The position numbers and the translations under genes are program-made. From assembly GCA_034432855.1 (NCBI GenBank), contig DAOUBA010000135.1, forward strand, positions 1 through 14,576: a DNA stretch of 14,576 nucleotides, in the 5' to 3' direction. Below, piece after piece: positions 1 to 7,124 of the stretch. Origin of the DNA: DAOUBA01 sp034432855. GTDB lineage: Bacteria; Chloroflexota; Anaerolineae; B4-G1. The notes beneath the pieces are model-generated. The model saw nothing but the letters and a program-made list of their open reading frames with translations. It had not been told where the DNA came from and did not search any database. Position 1 is the stretch's first letter, and every line of letters starts with the position of its first letter.

Positions 1-2
1 GC

Positions 3-107
3 GAGGTGCAGCAGAAAGGGCTACTGGACTGGATCTTTGACCAGATTCAGGCCGGCGCCACGCGCGCCGAAATACGTCAGGCCCTTGAGCCCGCTATGCG
101 ATTGTAA
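3..107 (+). CDS. C-terminal end of an unrecognised protein (partial)
   Basis: The window opens inside a reading frame that starts at base 3 and runs 34 codons to a TAA at 105-107. The visible tail ends in residues such as LLDWIFDQIQAG and ALEPAMRL, which look like two amphipathic helices. I do not recognise the family and cannot assign a function from this fragment. It is read in the same direction as the Lon gene and stops only 20 bases before the Lon start. No clear ribosome binding site precedes the Lon start, so Lon may be translated by coupling to this gene. A 34-codon open frame could arise by chance, so it is a probable rather than certain gene end. Confidence 0.5.
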   Translation, partial: EVQQKGLLDWIFDQIQAGATRAEIRQALEPAMRL

Positions 108-127
108 AATCTGTAAAACTACTGCCG

Positions 128-2617
128 ATGTTAGATAAGAACATGCCGTGGAACCAGATATTCCAGGACTGGTGGTCACAGATCGAGTGGCCTCAAGGAA
201 TATCGTTCTCTCCGGAGGACATAGATTTCGACGCGTTTGATGAAAACCTGCACGAGGCAAGCGGCGATGTAATCGAAGCACCGCTCTTGCCGCTGCGCGA
301 CATGGTGATGTTCCCGCGCATGGTCGCGCCGCTTTTCGTCGGACGCGATAGTTCCATCGAAGCCATCGAGGTCGCCAACGAACTGCACGAGCCGCTCATC
401 ACCGTCGCCCAGCGCGATCCCGACGTGGCCGAACCGGGCCCTGAAGACCTCTACACCTTCGGCACCGAGGTGGCTATTGGCCGCATCTTGCGCATGCCCG
501 ACGGCACCGTCAGCGTGCTCGGCCAGGGTGTGCGCCGCGTGCAGATCGTCGAGTACGTGCACCTGGAACCCTACATCCGTGTGCGCGCCGTGCCCGTCTA
601 CGAAGCCACGGAAAAGAGCGCGCTCACCGAAGCGCTGATGCGCGCGGTGCTCGCCCTGTTCGAAAAGGTCGTGCACCTCAACCACTCGCTGCCCGAGGAC
701 GCCTACGTCTTTGCCATGAACGTCGAAGAGCCGGGCTGGCTGGCCGACCTGATGGCGCAGGCACTCGATCTGGAAGTAGCCGAACGGCAGGAGGTGCTGG
801 AGACGATAGATGTTGCCGCACGGCTGCAGCGTGTCAGCGTTCTCCTGGCCAAAGAGTTGGACGTGCTCGAACTGGAGGACCGCATCCACTCGCGGGTGCA
901 GCAAGAGTTGGACAGAAGCCAGCGCGAGTACTTTCTGCGCGAGCAGATGAAGGCGATCCAGAGCGAACTGGGCGAGGGTGACGTCTACACCAAAGAGGTC
1001 AACGAACTGCGCGAAAAGGTCGCCGAAATGATCATGCCCGACGAAGCGCGCAAGCGCGTCGAAGAGGAACTCGACCGCCTTGCTGCCATGCCGCCGATGT
1101 CGCCCGAGACTGGCATGATCCGCACCTACATTGACTGGCTGCTCGGACTGCCGTGGTCGGAGGAAACCGAAGACAATCTGGACGTCAAGCACGTCGAAAA
1201 GGTGCTGGAATCGCGCCACTATGGGCTGCCCAAGGCCAAGGAGCGCATCCTGGAATACATCGCCGTGCGCCGTCTCGCCGCGGACAAGATGCGCAGCCCG
1301 ATCCTGTGCTTCGTGGGCCCCCCTGGCACCGGCAAGACCAGCCTGGGCCAATCCATCGCCGAGGCGCTGGGGCGCAAGTTCGTGCGCGTGAGCCTGGGCG
1401 GCGTGCGCGACGAGGCTGAGATCCGCGGCCACCGCCGCACCTACATCGGCTCGCTGCCAGGTCGCATTATCCAGACCATGCGGCGCGCCGGCACCATCAA
1501 TCCTGTCTTTATGCTCGACGAGGTGGACAAACTGGGGCTGGACTTTCGCGGCGACCCGGCGGCGGCGCTCCTGGAGATACTCGACCCGGAACAGAATCAC
1601 GCCTTCTCCGACCATTACTTGGAAGTGCCCTACAACCTATCGAAGGTGCTCTTTATCACCACGGCCAACATTCTCGACCCGATCCCGCCGGCGCTGCAAG
1701 ACCGCATGGAGGTGATCGAATTTCCCGGCTACGTGGACGAGGAAAAATTGGAGATCGCACGCCGTTTCCTGATCCCACGCCAGTTGCGCGAGAACGGCCT
1801 GGAGGGCAAGCCCATTGACTTTACCGAAGGAGCGCTACGCTCGCTCATCCGCGAGTACACGTATGAAGCCGGCGTGCGCAATTTCGAGCGCCACATTGCC
1901 AGCGTCTGTCGCAAGATCGCCCGCCGCCTGGCCGAGGGCGGCAAGCCCCCGCGCCGCATCACCGAGCGCATGCTGCCGCGTTACGTGGGCCCGCCGCACT
2001 ACATTCACAGCAAGGCCGAAGAACAGGACGGCGTGGGCATCGCCATGGGCGTGGCGTGGACCGAGGCCGGCGGCGACCTCACCCCGGTCGAAGTGGCGCT
2101 GATGCCCGGCAAGGGCAGCCTGCTGTTGACCGGGCAGTTGGGCGAGGTCATGCAAGAGTCGGCACAGGCAGCCTTGAGTTACACGCGCGCTCGTAGCCAT
2201 GAATTCGATATCAAGCCAGAGACGTTCGAGAAAACAGACGTCCACATCCACCTGCCGGAAGGGGCGATCCCCAAGGACGGCCCCTCGGCGGGCATTACCA
2301 TCGCCACGGCGCTCATTTCCGCCTTCACCAGGCGGGCCGTGCGTCACGACGTGGGCATGACGGGCGAGATCACCCTGCGCGGACGGGTACTGCCTGTGGG
2401 CGGGCTCAAGGAAAAGATGCTGGCCGCTCACCGCGCCGGCCTCAAGACCGTCGTCATCCCCAAACGCAACCAGAAGGATCTGGTGGAGATTCCCCCGCGC
2501 ATCCGCAACGGTTTGAACATCGTGATGGTGGAGCGGATGGAAGAGGTACTGGCCACGGCGCTTGTAGCGCCGCCCCAGACCCCTTCACGCCGAAGACGTG
2601 CCGCGCGCACAACGTGA
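128..2617 (+). CDS. lon: ATP-dependent serine protease Lon
   Basis: This 829-residue protein is a LonA-type protease, an ATP-driven hexamer that unfolds and degrades damaged and short-lived regulatory proteins in the cytoplasm. Residues about 50-245 form the N-terminal substrate-binding domain, opening with PLLPLRDMVMFP. The AAA+ module follows, with Walker A GPPGTGKT at 397-404, Walker B FMLDEVDK at 461-468, the sensor-1 stretch TTAN at 511-514 and a sensor-2 arginine in GVR at 582-584. The peptidase domain carries the catalytic Ser720 in KDGPSAG and the dyad Lys763 in the GGLKEKM segment; their 43-residue spacing matches E. coli Lon. It is longer than E. coli Lon (784 residues) because of an acidic extension of about 50 residues before the N domain and an arginine-rich tail. 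The ATG at 128 has no good ribosome binding site, and an ATG at 143 in frame is an alternative start. Confidence 0.97.
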   Translation: MLDKNMPWNQIFQDWWSQIEWPQGISFSPEDIDFDAFDENLHEASGDVIEAPLLPLRDMVMFPRMVAPLFVGRDSSIEAIEVANELHEPLITVAQRDPDVAEPGPEDLYTFGTEVAIGRILRMPDGTVSVLGQGVRRVQIVEYVHLEPYIRVRAVPVYEATEKSALTEALMRAVLALFEKVVHLNHSLPEDAYVFAMNVEEPGWLADLMAQALDLEVAERQEVLETIDVAARLQRVSVLLAKELDVLELEDRIHSRVQQELDRSQREYFLREQMKAIQSELGEGDVYTKEVNELREKVAEMIMPDEARKRVEEELDRLAAMPPMSPETGMIRTYIDWLLGLPWSEETEDNLDVKHVEKVLESRHYGLPKAKERILEYIAVRRLAADKMRSPILCFVGPPGTGKTSLGQSIAEALGRKFVRVSLGGVRDEAEIRGHRRTYIGSLPGRIIQTMRRAGTINPVFMLDEVDKLGLDFRGDPAAALLEILDPEQNHAFSDHYLEVPYNLSKVLFITTANILDPIPPALQDRMEVIEFPGYVDEEKLEIARRFLIPRQLRENGLEGKPIDFTEGALRSLIREYTYEAGVRNFERHIASVCRKIARRLAEGGKPPRRITERMLPRYVGPPHYIHSKAEEQDGVGIAMGVAWTEAGGDLTPVEVALMPGKGSLLLTGQLGEVMQESAQAALSYTRARSHEFDIKPETFEKTDVHIHLPEGAIPKDGPSAGITIATALISAFTRRAVRHDVGMTGEITLRGRVLPVGGLKEKMLAAHRAGLKTVVIPKRNQKDLVEIPPRIRNGLNIVMVERMEEVLATALVAPPQTPSRRRRAARTT

Positions 2618-2694
2618 CCAATCCGCCAGCACGAATACCGTACACCTACTTGAGCAACCCACAAGGGAATACTTGACTTTTTAAACTGATTACC

Positions 2695-2700
2695 AGGAGG
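2695..2700 (+). promoter_or_regulatory. Ribosome binding site of the multi-sensor kinase
   Basis: AGGAGG lies four bases before the ATG at 2705, a near-perfect match to the anti-Shine-Dalgarno sequence. It fixes the start of the kinase gene and suggests strong independent translation after the 87-base gap behind lon. Confidence 0.8.
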
Positions 2701-2704
2701 AGTT

Positions 2705-5347
2705 ATGGTCCCCGATCTGACGACCCAGAGCAGTCCTGAACTCCAGACGTGGCGTACCCTTGTGTTGAACAGACTACTAATCGTGATGACTATCGCTGCC
2801 CTGCCAGCCATCGTGCTGACCATCCGTGAAGCCGTCTACAACCCGTGGCAATGGCCGGCAGCCCTGACATTCACCGCCTTCTATCTCGGCATCGCAGCGC
2901 TGGCGGCTCTCCGCCGCCTCAACTTCTACCTGCGGGCCTGGGGGCTATTGGCGATGGGGTACGCGGCTGGAGCGCTGTCCTTCGCCCGTGGTGGGCTGGC
3001 AGGGGACGGCCGGCTATTCCTCCTGGCTTTGCCCCTGATAGCCTTGATCCTGGTTGGCATACGTGCCGGTCTGTCATCAGCCATTGCCAGTACCATCACC
3101 TATGCTGCTTTCACCGTAACAGCCCACGCAAGATGGATGGCCGCGTGGCTCGTGCGCCCAGACAACACCTTGGTTCTCATGGACTGGGTGATCGGCGGTG
3201 TTGTGTTCGCGCTGGCGTTGACGGCGCTTATAGCCCTGCAGTGGGAGTTCGCTCGCTTCCAGAGAGCGGTGAGCGCCGAGAAGGCTCGCCTGTACGAAGC
3301 AGCCGACAGACTGCGCATGTTCAACGAAAACATCTTGCAGAGCATGGAGGAAGGGGTGCTTCTCGAAGATGCCGCAGGGCGCATTACCTTCGCCAACCCC
3401 AAAATCGCAGAACTGCTCGGCTACAGTCACGACGAACTGAAGAACAAGTCATGGACGGCGATTGTGGCCCCCGAGTGCATCGCGGAAGTCGAGAGGGAGA
3501 AAGACAGACACTCGCACGGCGAGCGCCGCCGCTATGAGACAGTTCTACTCAATCGGCATGGCCTGCGTGTACCCGTCATCGTCAGCAGTCGGCCATTGTT
3601 CGAAGGCCAGAGGTTCGCCGGTGCGGTGTCCGTCCTCATAGACATCATCGAACGCAAACAGGCAGAGCAGGCGCTGCGCGAAGCCTACGATCAACTGGAG
3701 AGGCGGGTCGAGGAGCGAACCGCCGAACTCTCGCAGGCCAACGTCGCTTTGAGACAGGAAATCGCCGAACGCAGACGCGTCGAGAAGGCGCTGCGGGAAA
3801 GCGAGGAGCGTTACCGCCGTCTGATCGAGACCTCGCCTGACGCGATTGTGCTGACCGACCCGCAGGACAACATTGTGCTATGCAACACGCAAACTGCCGC
3901 GCTGCTCGGCACCGAGGGTACGGACGCGCTGCTGGGAACCAGCATCGCCGAGTTCATCGCTCCTGAAGAGCGTGACCTGGAAATGGAAAGAGCACAGCAG
4001 ATCACAGAGGCAGGAATCATCAGAAACGCCGAGTATCACTTGGTCAGAAAAGACGGCTCGCGTCTTGTGGCAGAAGTGAATGCTTCTGTCCTGTTAAACT
4101 CCGCTGGACGACCTCAAGGCATCATCAACGTCATCCGGGACGTCACCAGCCGCACACAGGCCGAGGAAGCACTGCGCCAGCGCAACCGCGAGTTGGCATT
4201 GCTCAACCTGGCCAGCCAGGCATTGACTTCCACACTCGACCTGGATCAGGTGATTGTCACGCTCCTGGAAGAGATACGCAAGTTGATGGACGTCGCCGCC
4301 GCCTCGGTCTGGCTAACCGAGCCGGAGACGAACGAGTTGGTGTGCTGGCAGGCCACCGGCCCCAGATCCGACGTTGTACGCGACTGGCATCTCACGCCAG
4401 GCCAGGGAATCGCTGGTTGGGTGGCCCAGAGAGGCGAGCACCTGATCATGTCGGACATGTTGGGGGACGAACGGCATTACCGGTTGATAGACGAGCAGAC
4501 AGGGATGCCCTTGCGTTCCAATCTCACCATCCCATTGCGCACCAAGAGGGGGGTAATCGGCACGCTGCAGGTAATGGACACACAGGTGGACCGCTTCAGT
4601 TCGGCAGACCTGACGATCATAGAGCCATTAGCCGCCGCCGCTGCCGTCGCGATCGAAAACGCGCGACTGTACGAACAGGCCCAACGTGACGCCGAAACCA
4701 AGTCCATCCTGCTGCGCGAAGTCAATCACCGGGTCACGAACAACCTGACCGCCATCATCGGCCTGCTTTACACTGAACAACGCCACTTCCCGACAGAGGC
4801 ACGCACGTCATATCAATCTATCCTGAAAGGCATGATCAGCCGGGTACAGAGTCTGGCAACTGTACACAGTCTGCTATCGCGCTCCGAGTGGTCCCCCCTG
4901 CCGCTGAGCGAACTGGTGACTCAAGTCATCCACACCTTCTTACAGGCACTTCCATCCAAGAAATGGGTATCCGTAGATGTCAGCCCGTCTCCGGTACAGG
5001 TGACGCCAGAGCAGGCGCACAACCTGGCCTTGATCATCAACGAACTGACGACCAATACCATCAAACATGCCCTCCAAGACCGTAGAAAGACGCGCATTAC
5101 TGTCCGCATTACACTCGAGAACGATATCGTCTGTCTCGAGTTTCAAGATGACGGTCCTGGCTATCCAGAAGAGGTGCTACAACTCAGACGCCATAGCGTG
5201 GGCTTCGATCTCGTACAGAACATCGTGCGCAAGAACTTGAATGGCGAACTATGCCTGTACAACAACCCCGGCGCAGTGGCAGTCATCCGGTTCAGACTTG
5301 AACCACAAGAGGCAAACCGGAACAGTTCACATCCCCGGCCCATATGA
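2705..5347 (+). CDS. Membrane multi-sensor histidine kinase (PAS-PAS-GAF-HisKA_2-HATPase)
   Basis: This 880-residue protein is a sensor kinase that would autophosphorylate a histidine and pass the phosphate to a receiver domain. Residues about 20-180 hold five or six hydrophobic segments (for example about 20-40, 50-70, 104-120 and 158-180) that anchor it in the cytoplasmic membrane. A first PAS domain spans about 205-315, a coiled coil about 318-366 (with RRVEERTAEL), a second PAS about 367-482 and a GAF domain about 500-655. The kinase core has the HisKA_2-type H-box LREVNHRVTNNL with His675 as the predicted phosphorylation site. The ATP-binding domain has an N-box INELTTNTIKHA around Asn779 and a G-box DDGPGY at 815-820. 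HisKA_2 kinases often work with ANTAR-type response regulators (as in EutW-EutV). The next gene, 79 bases downstream, is the natural partner. The ligands of the sensor domains cannot be read from sequence. Confidence 0.93.
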   Translation: MVPDLTTQSSPELQTWRTLVLNRLLIVMTIAALPAIVLTIREAVYNPWQWPAALTFTAFYLGIAALAALRRLNFYLRAWGLLAMGYAAGALSFARGGLAGDGRLFLLALPLIALILVGIRAGLSSAIASTITYAAFTVTAHARWMAAWLVRPDNTLVLMDWVIGGVVFALALTALIALQWEFARFQRAVSAEKARLYEAADRLRMFNENILQSMEEGVLLEDAAGRITFANPKIAELLGYSHDELKNKSWTAIVAPECIAEVEREKDRHSHGERRRYETVLLNRHGLRVPVIVSSRPLFEGQRFAGAVSVLIDIIERKQAEQALREAYDQLERRVEERTAELSQANVALRQEIAERRRVEKALRESEERYRRLIETSPDAIVLTDPQDNIVLCNTQTAALLGTEGTDALLGTSIAEFIAPEERDLEMERAQQITEAGIIRNAEYHLVRKDGSRLVAEVNASVLLNSAGRPQGIINVIRDVTSRTQAEEALRQRNRELALLNLASQALTSTLDLDQVIVTLLEEIRKLMDVAAASVWLTEPETNELVCWQATGPRSDVVRDWHLTPGQGIAGWVAQRGEHLIMSDMLGDERHYRLIDEQTGMPLRSNLTIPLRTKRGVIGTLQVMDTQVDRFSSADLTIIEPLAAAAAVAIENARLYEQAQRDAETKSILLREVNHRVTNNLTAIIGLLYTEQRHFPTEARTSYQSILKGMISRVQSLATVHSLLSRSEWSPLPLSELVTQVIHTFLQALPSKKWVSVDVSPSPVQVTPEQAHNLALIINELTTNTIKHALQDRRKTRITVRITLENDIVCLEFQDDGPGYPEEVLQLRRHSVGFDLVQNIVRKNLNGELCLYNNPGAVAVIRFRLEPQEANRNSSHPRPI

Positions 5348-5348
5348 T

Positions 5349-5369
5349 ATGAGGTCCGGAACACCTCAT
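5349..5369 (+). repeat. Short perfect hairpin after the multi-sensor kinase
   Basis: ATGAGGT and ACCTCAT form a perfect 7-bp inverted repeat around a 7-base loop, starting two bases after the TGA of the kinase gene. No run of T follows, so it is not a standard intrinsic terminator. It could reduce read-through or protect the end of the upstream message. A 7-bp arm could also be chance. Confidence 0.4.
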
Positions 5370-5412
5370 GCAAGTGTGAAGGCGCATGGTCTCTAACAGG
5401 GTCGAGAGAGGC

Positions 5413-5419
5413 AAGGAGG
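5413..5419 (+). promoter_or_regulatory. Ribosome binding site of the receiver-kinase gene
   Basis: AAGGAGG sits seven bases before the ATG at 5427, an ideal spacing. It decides that start, which also places the first receiver-domain strand correctly at residues 7-12. Confidence 0.8.
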
Positions 5420-5426
5420 ATGCCGG

Positions 5427-6545
5427 ATGAACAGGTCTAGAGAAGTGCACGTCCTCGTCGTGGAAGACGATCACCTGGTTAGCGAGACGATCAAAGTGGC
5501 ATTGGAAGAGATCGGATGTACGACCATCGGAGAAGCGACGAATGGCCGTCAGGCCATCGCATTGACCCAATCACTGCGGCCCGATGTGGTGCTGATGGAC
5601 ATTCGCATGCCCGATATGGACGGGATCGAGGCTACCCGGGAGATCCAGAAACAATGCCCCACTCCGGTAGTTGTGCTTACCGCTCACGAGACTCCGGATT
5701 TGATCGGGCAGGCCAGTGCAGCGGGTGTAGGCGCCTACCTGATTAAACCGCCCCATGCCAGTGATCTGGAACGCGCCATCACGATCGCCCTGGCCCGTTT
5801 CCAAGACCTCATGGAACTCCGTCGTATGAATCAGGACCTCCAGGCATACAATGAAGAGTTGGATGCTTTCGCGCACATCGTCGCCCACGATCTCCAGAAT
5901 CCCGTCTCTCTCGTCATCGGCTACGCCGAAGCGGCGATCAAGTACCGCAAAGAGTTGCCTGAAGAAACGCTGATGGAATGTCTGGAGACCATCTATCGCA
6001 CCGGGCAGAGGATGAGCGCCACGATTGACCAGTTGTTGATGCTGACCCAGGCCCACAAGGCAACAGCGGAACTGAAACCTCTCGATATGGCCACCATCGT
6101 GACCCAAGCACGGAAACGCCTGACCCACATGATCGAGGGATACGAGGTGCAAATCACGCAGCCGGCTACCTGGCCCATGGCCCTGGGCTATGCCCCGTGG
6201 GTTGAGGAGGTGTGGGTCAGTTACCTCAGCAACGCCATTCGATACGGAAGCCAACCACCCCGTCTAGAGTTGGGTGCCGCAGTACAGCCTGACGGTTACG
6301 CGCGCTTCTGGGTACGTGACAACGGTCCCGCGCTCGAACAGGAAGACTCCTCCCCATTGTTCGCTCCACTCCAACAGGACAAGTCAACCCCCACCAGAGG
6401 GTACGGATATGGCATGGCCATTGTCCAAAGGCTGGTGGAAAAACTGGGGGGAAAAGCGGAGATCGAGAGCGACACCATACCCGGCCACGGAAGCACGTTT
6501 GTCTTCACGCTCCCCGCCGTGCGCAACCGAGAAGAGACCGCATAG
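5427..6545 (+). CDS. Receiver domain fused to a histidine kinase (REC-HisKA-HATPase)
   Basis: This 372-residue soluble protein starts with a complete receiver domain: acidic pair Asp14/Asp15, phosphoacceptor Asp58 in VLMDIRMP, Thr85 in VVVLTAHE and Lys107 in YLIKPP. A helical linker (about 120-148) leads into a HisKA domain with the H-box AHDLQNP, where His154 is the predicted phosphorylation site. The HATPase_c domain shows Asn269 in YLSNAIRYG, the motif DNG at 298-300 and the glycine-rich GYGYGMAI at 325-332. The order is the reverse of common hybrid kinases, in which the receiver is at the C-terminus. The receiver and its helical exit resemble those of ANTAR-type regulators, but no ANTAR domain is present. 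The likely role is to take phosphate, or a switch signal, from the upstream HisKA_2 kinase and use it to control its own kinase activity. The downstream target is not shown by the sequence. Confidence 0.93.
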   Translation: MNRSREVHVLVVEDDHLVSETIKVALEEIGCTTIGEATNGRQAIALTQSLRPDVVLMDIRMPDMDGIEATREIQKQCPTPVVVLTAHETPDLIGQASAAGVGAYLIKPPHASDLERAITIALARFQDLMELRRMNQDLQAYNEELDAFAHIVAHDLQNPVSLVIGYAEAAIKYRKELPEETLMECLETIYRTGQRMSATIDQLLMLTQAHKATAELKPLDMATIVTQARKRLTHMIEGYEVQITQPATWPMALGYAPWVEEVWVSYLSNAIRYGSQPPRLELGAAVQPDGYARFWVRDNGPALEQEDSSPLFAPLQQDKSTPTRGYGYGMAIVQRLVEKLGGKAEIESDTIPGHGSTFVFTLPAVRNREETA

Positions 6546-6572
6546 CGCGGCCTCCTGGTGCGACCCAATCAG

Positions 6573-6633
6573 AGGAGCAGATTTACGCCGATTCCTTCTA
6601 TGTGCCTGCAAGAATCCGCGTGAATCTGTGTCT
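6573..6633. repeat. Long imperfect inverted repeat between convergent genes
   Basis: The arms are 6577-6594 and 6612-6630. The reverse complement of the left arm (GAATCGGCGTAAATCTGC) matches the first 18 bases of the right arm (GAATCCGCGTGAATCTGT) at 15 positions. As RNA on the plus strand, two of the three mismatches become G-U pairs. This leaves one C-C mismatch (6589/6617) in an 18-bp stem with a 17-base loop. After an A-G mismatch, three more pairs extend it to 6573/6633. It lies between the ends of the plus-strand receiver-kinase and the minus-strand response regulator, so it could end or stabilise transcripts from both sides. No T-run follows on either strand. The rest of 6546-6695 shows no gene. 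The arm sequence also looks like a dispersed intergenic repeat motif. Confidence 0.7.
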
Positions 6634-6695
6634 AGAAAACCTTCGCGGTCGTGATAGGCGCGGTTCCCTCCCGCACTATACCGGCAGTACCCCAC

Positions 6696-7091
6696 TCACC
6701 GAGATTGCACGCTGAGTACCCGGTGAATGCCATGCAACAGCCGCTGCATGGTGAACGGCTTGCTGATATAGTCGTCCACCCTATAGACGTGCAAGCCCAT
6801 CATCCGATCAGACCTCCCCGACTTGACGGTGATGACGATCACCGGGATCCGCGACAACTCTGAGTCAGATTTCATGGCCTTGTAGACGTCCCAACCATCA
6901 ATTTCGGGCATCATCAGATCGAGCAGCACGAGGTCAGGTTTGACCCGCCTCACCATATCCAGGCCTTCCTTGCCGCCTGCTGCTCCGAACACTTTGAACC
7001 CGTGGGGCCTCAGGATGAGCTGAACGAGTTGAATGATGTCGAGATCATCCTCGATGTAGACCACTGTCCTTCCCGCCCTATTTTCTGCCAC
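6696..7091 (-). CDS. Stand-alone receiver-domain response regulator (CheY-like)
   Basis: This 131-residue protein is a single receiver domain with no output domain. Visible residues are the acidic pair Asp15/Asp16 in YIEDDLD, phosphoacceptor Asp58 in LVLLDLMMP, Thr88 in VIVITVKS and Lys111 in YISKPF. It starts with GTG at 7091-7089; an in-frame TAG lies upstream and no ATG is available. The ribosome binding site is weak (GGCAGG-like). It begins 33 bases after the stop of the radical SAM gene and is read the same way, so it is probably the last gene of the glycan operon. It faces the receiver-kinase gene tail to tail. By family knowledge such proteins act by protein-protein contact or as relay intermediates. 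A phosphate link to the two neighbouring kinases is an inference from position. Confidence 0.93.
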   Translation of the reverse strand: MAENRAGRTVVYIEDDLDIIQLVQLILRPHGFKVFGAAGGKEGLDMVRRVKPDLVLLDLMMPEIDGWDVYKAMKSDSELSRIPVIVITVKSGRSDRMMGLHVYRVDDYISKPFTMQRLLHGIHRVLSVQSR

Positions 7092-7124
7092 GATGCGCCT
7101 GCCAGTCTGGGGCCATGCCCAATT

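Noticed and set aside
176..1615. Long open frame (479 codons) on the minus strand opposite lon
   Set aside because: It lies wholly inside the clear Lon gene. Its composition (many His, Gln, Leu, Val) is what the complement of GC-rich codons gives, and it shows no domain or ribosome binding site.
2673..2678. TTGACT resembling a -35 box upstream of the multi-sensor kinase
   Set aside because: No -10-like hexamer follows at 16-18 bases; that position is the ribosome binding site itself. A promoter cannot be supported.
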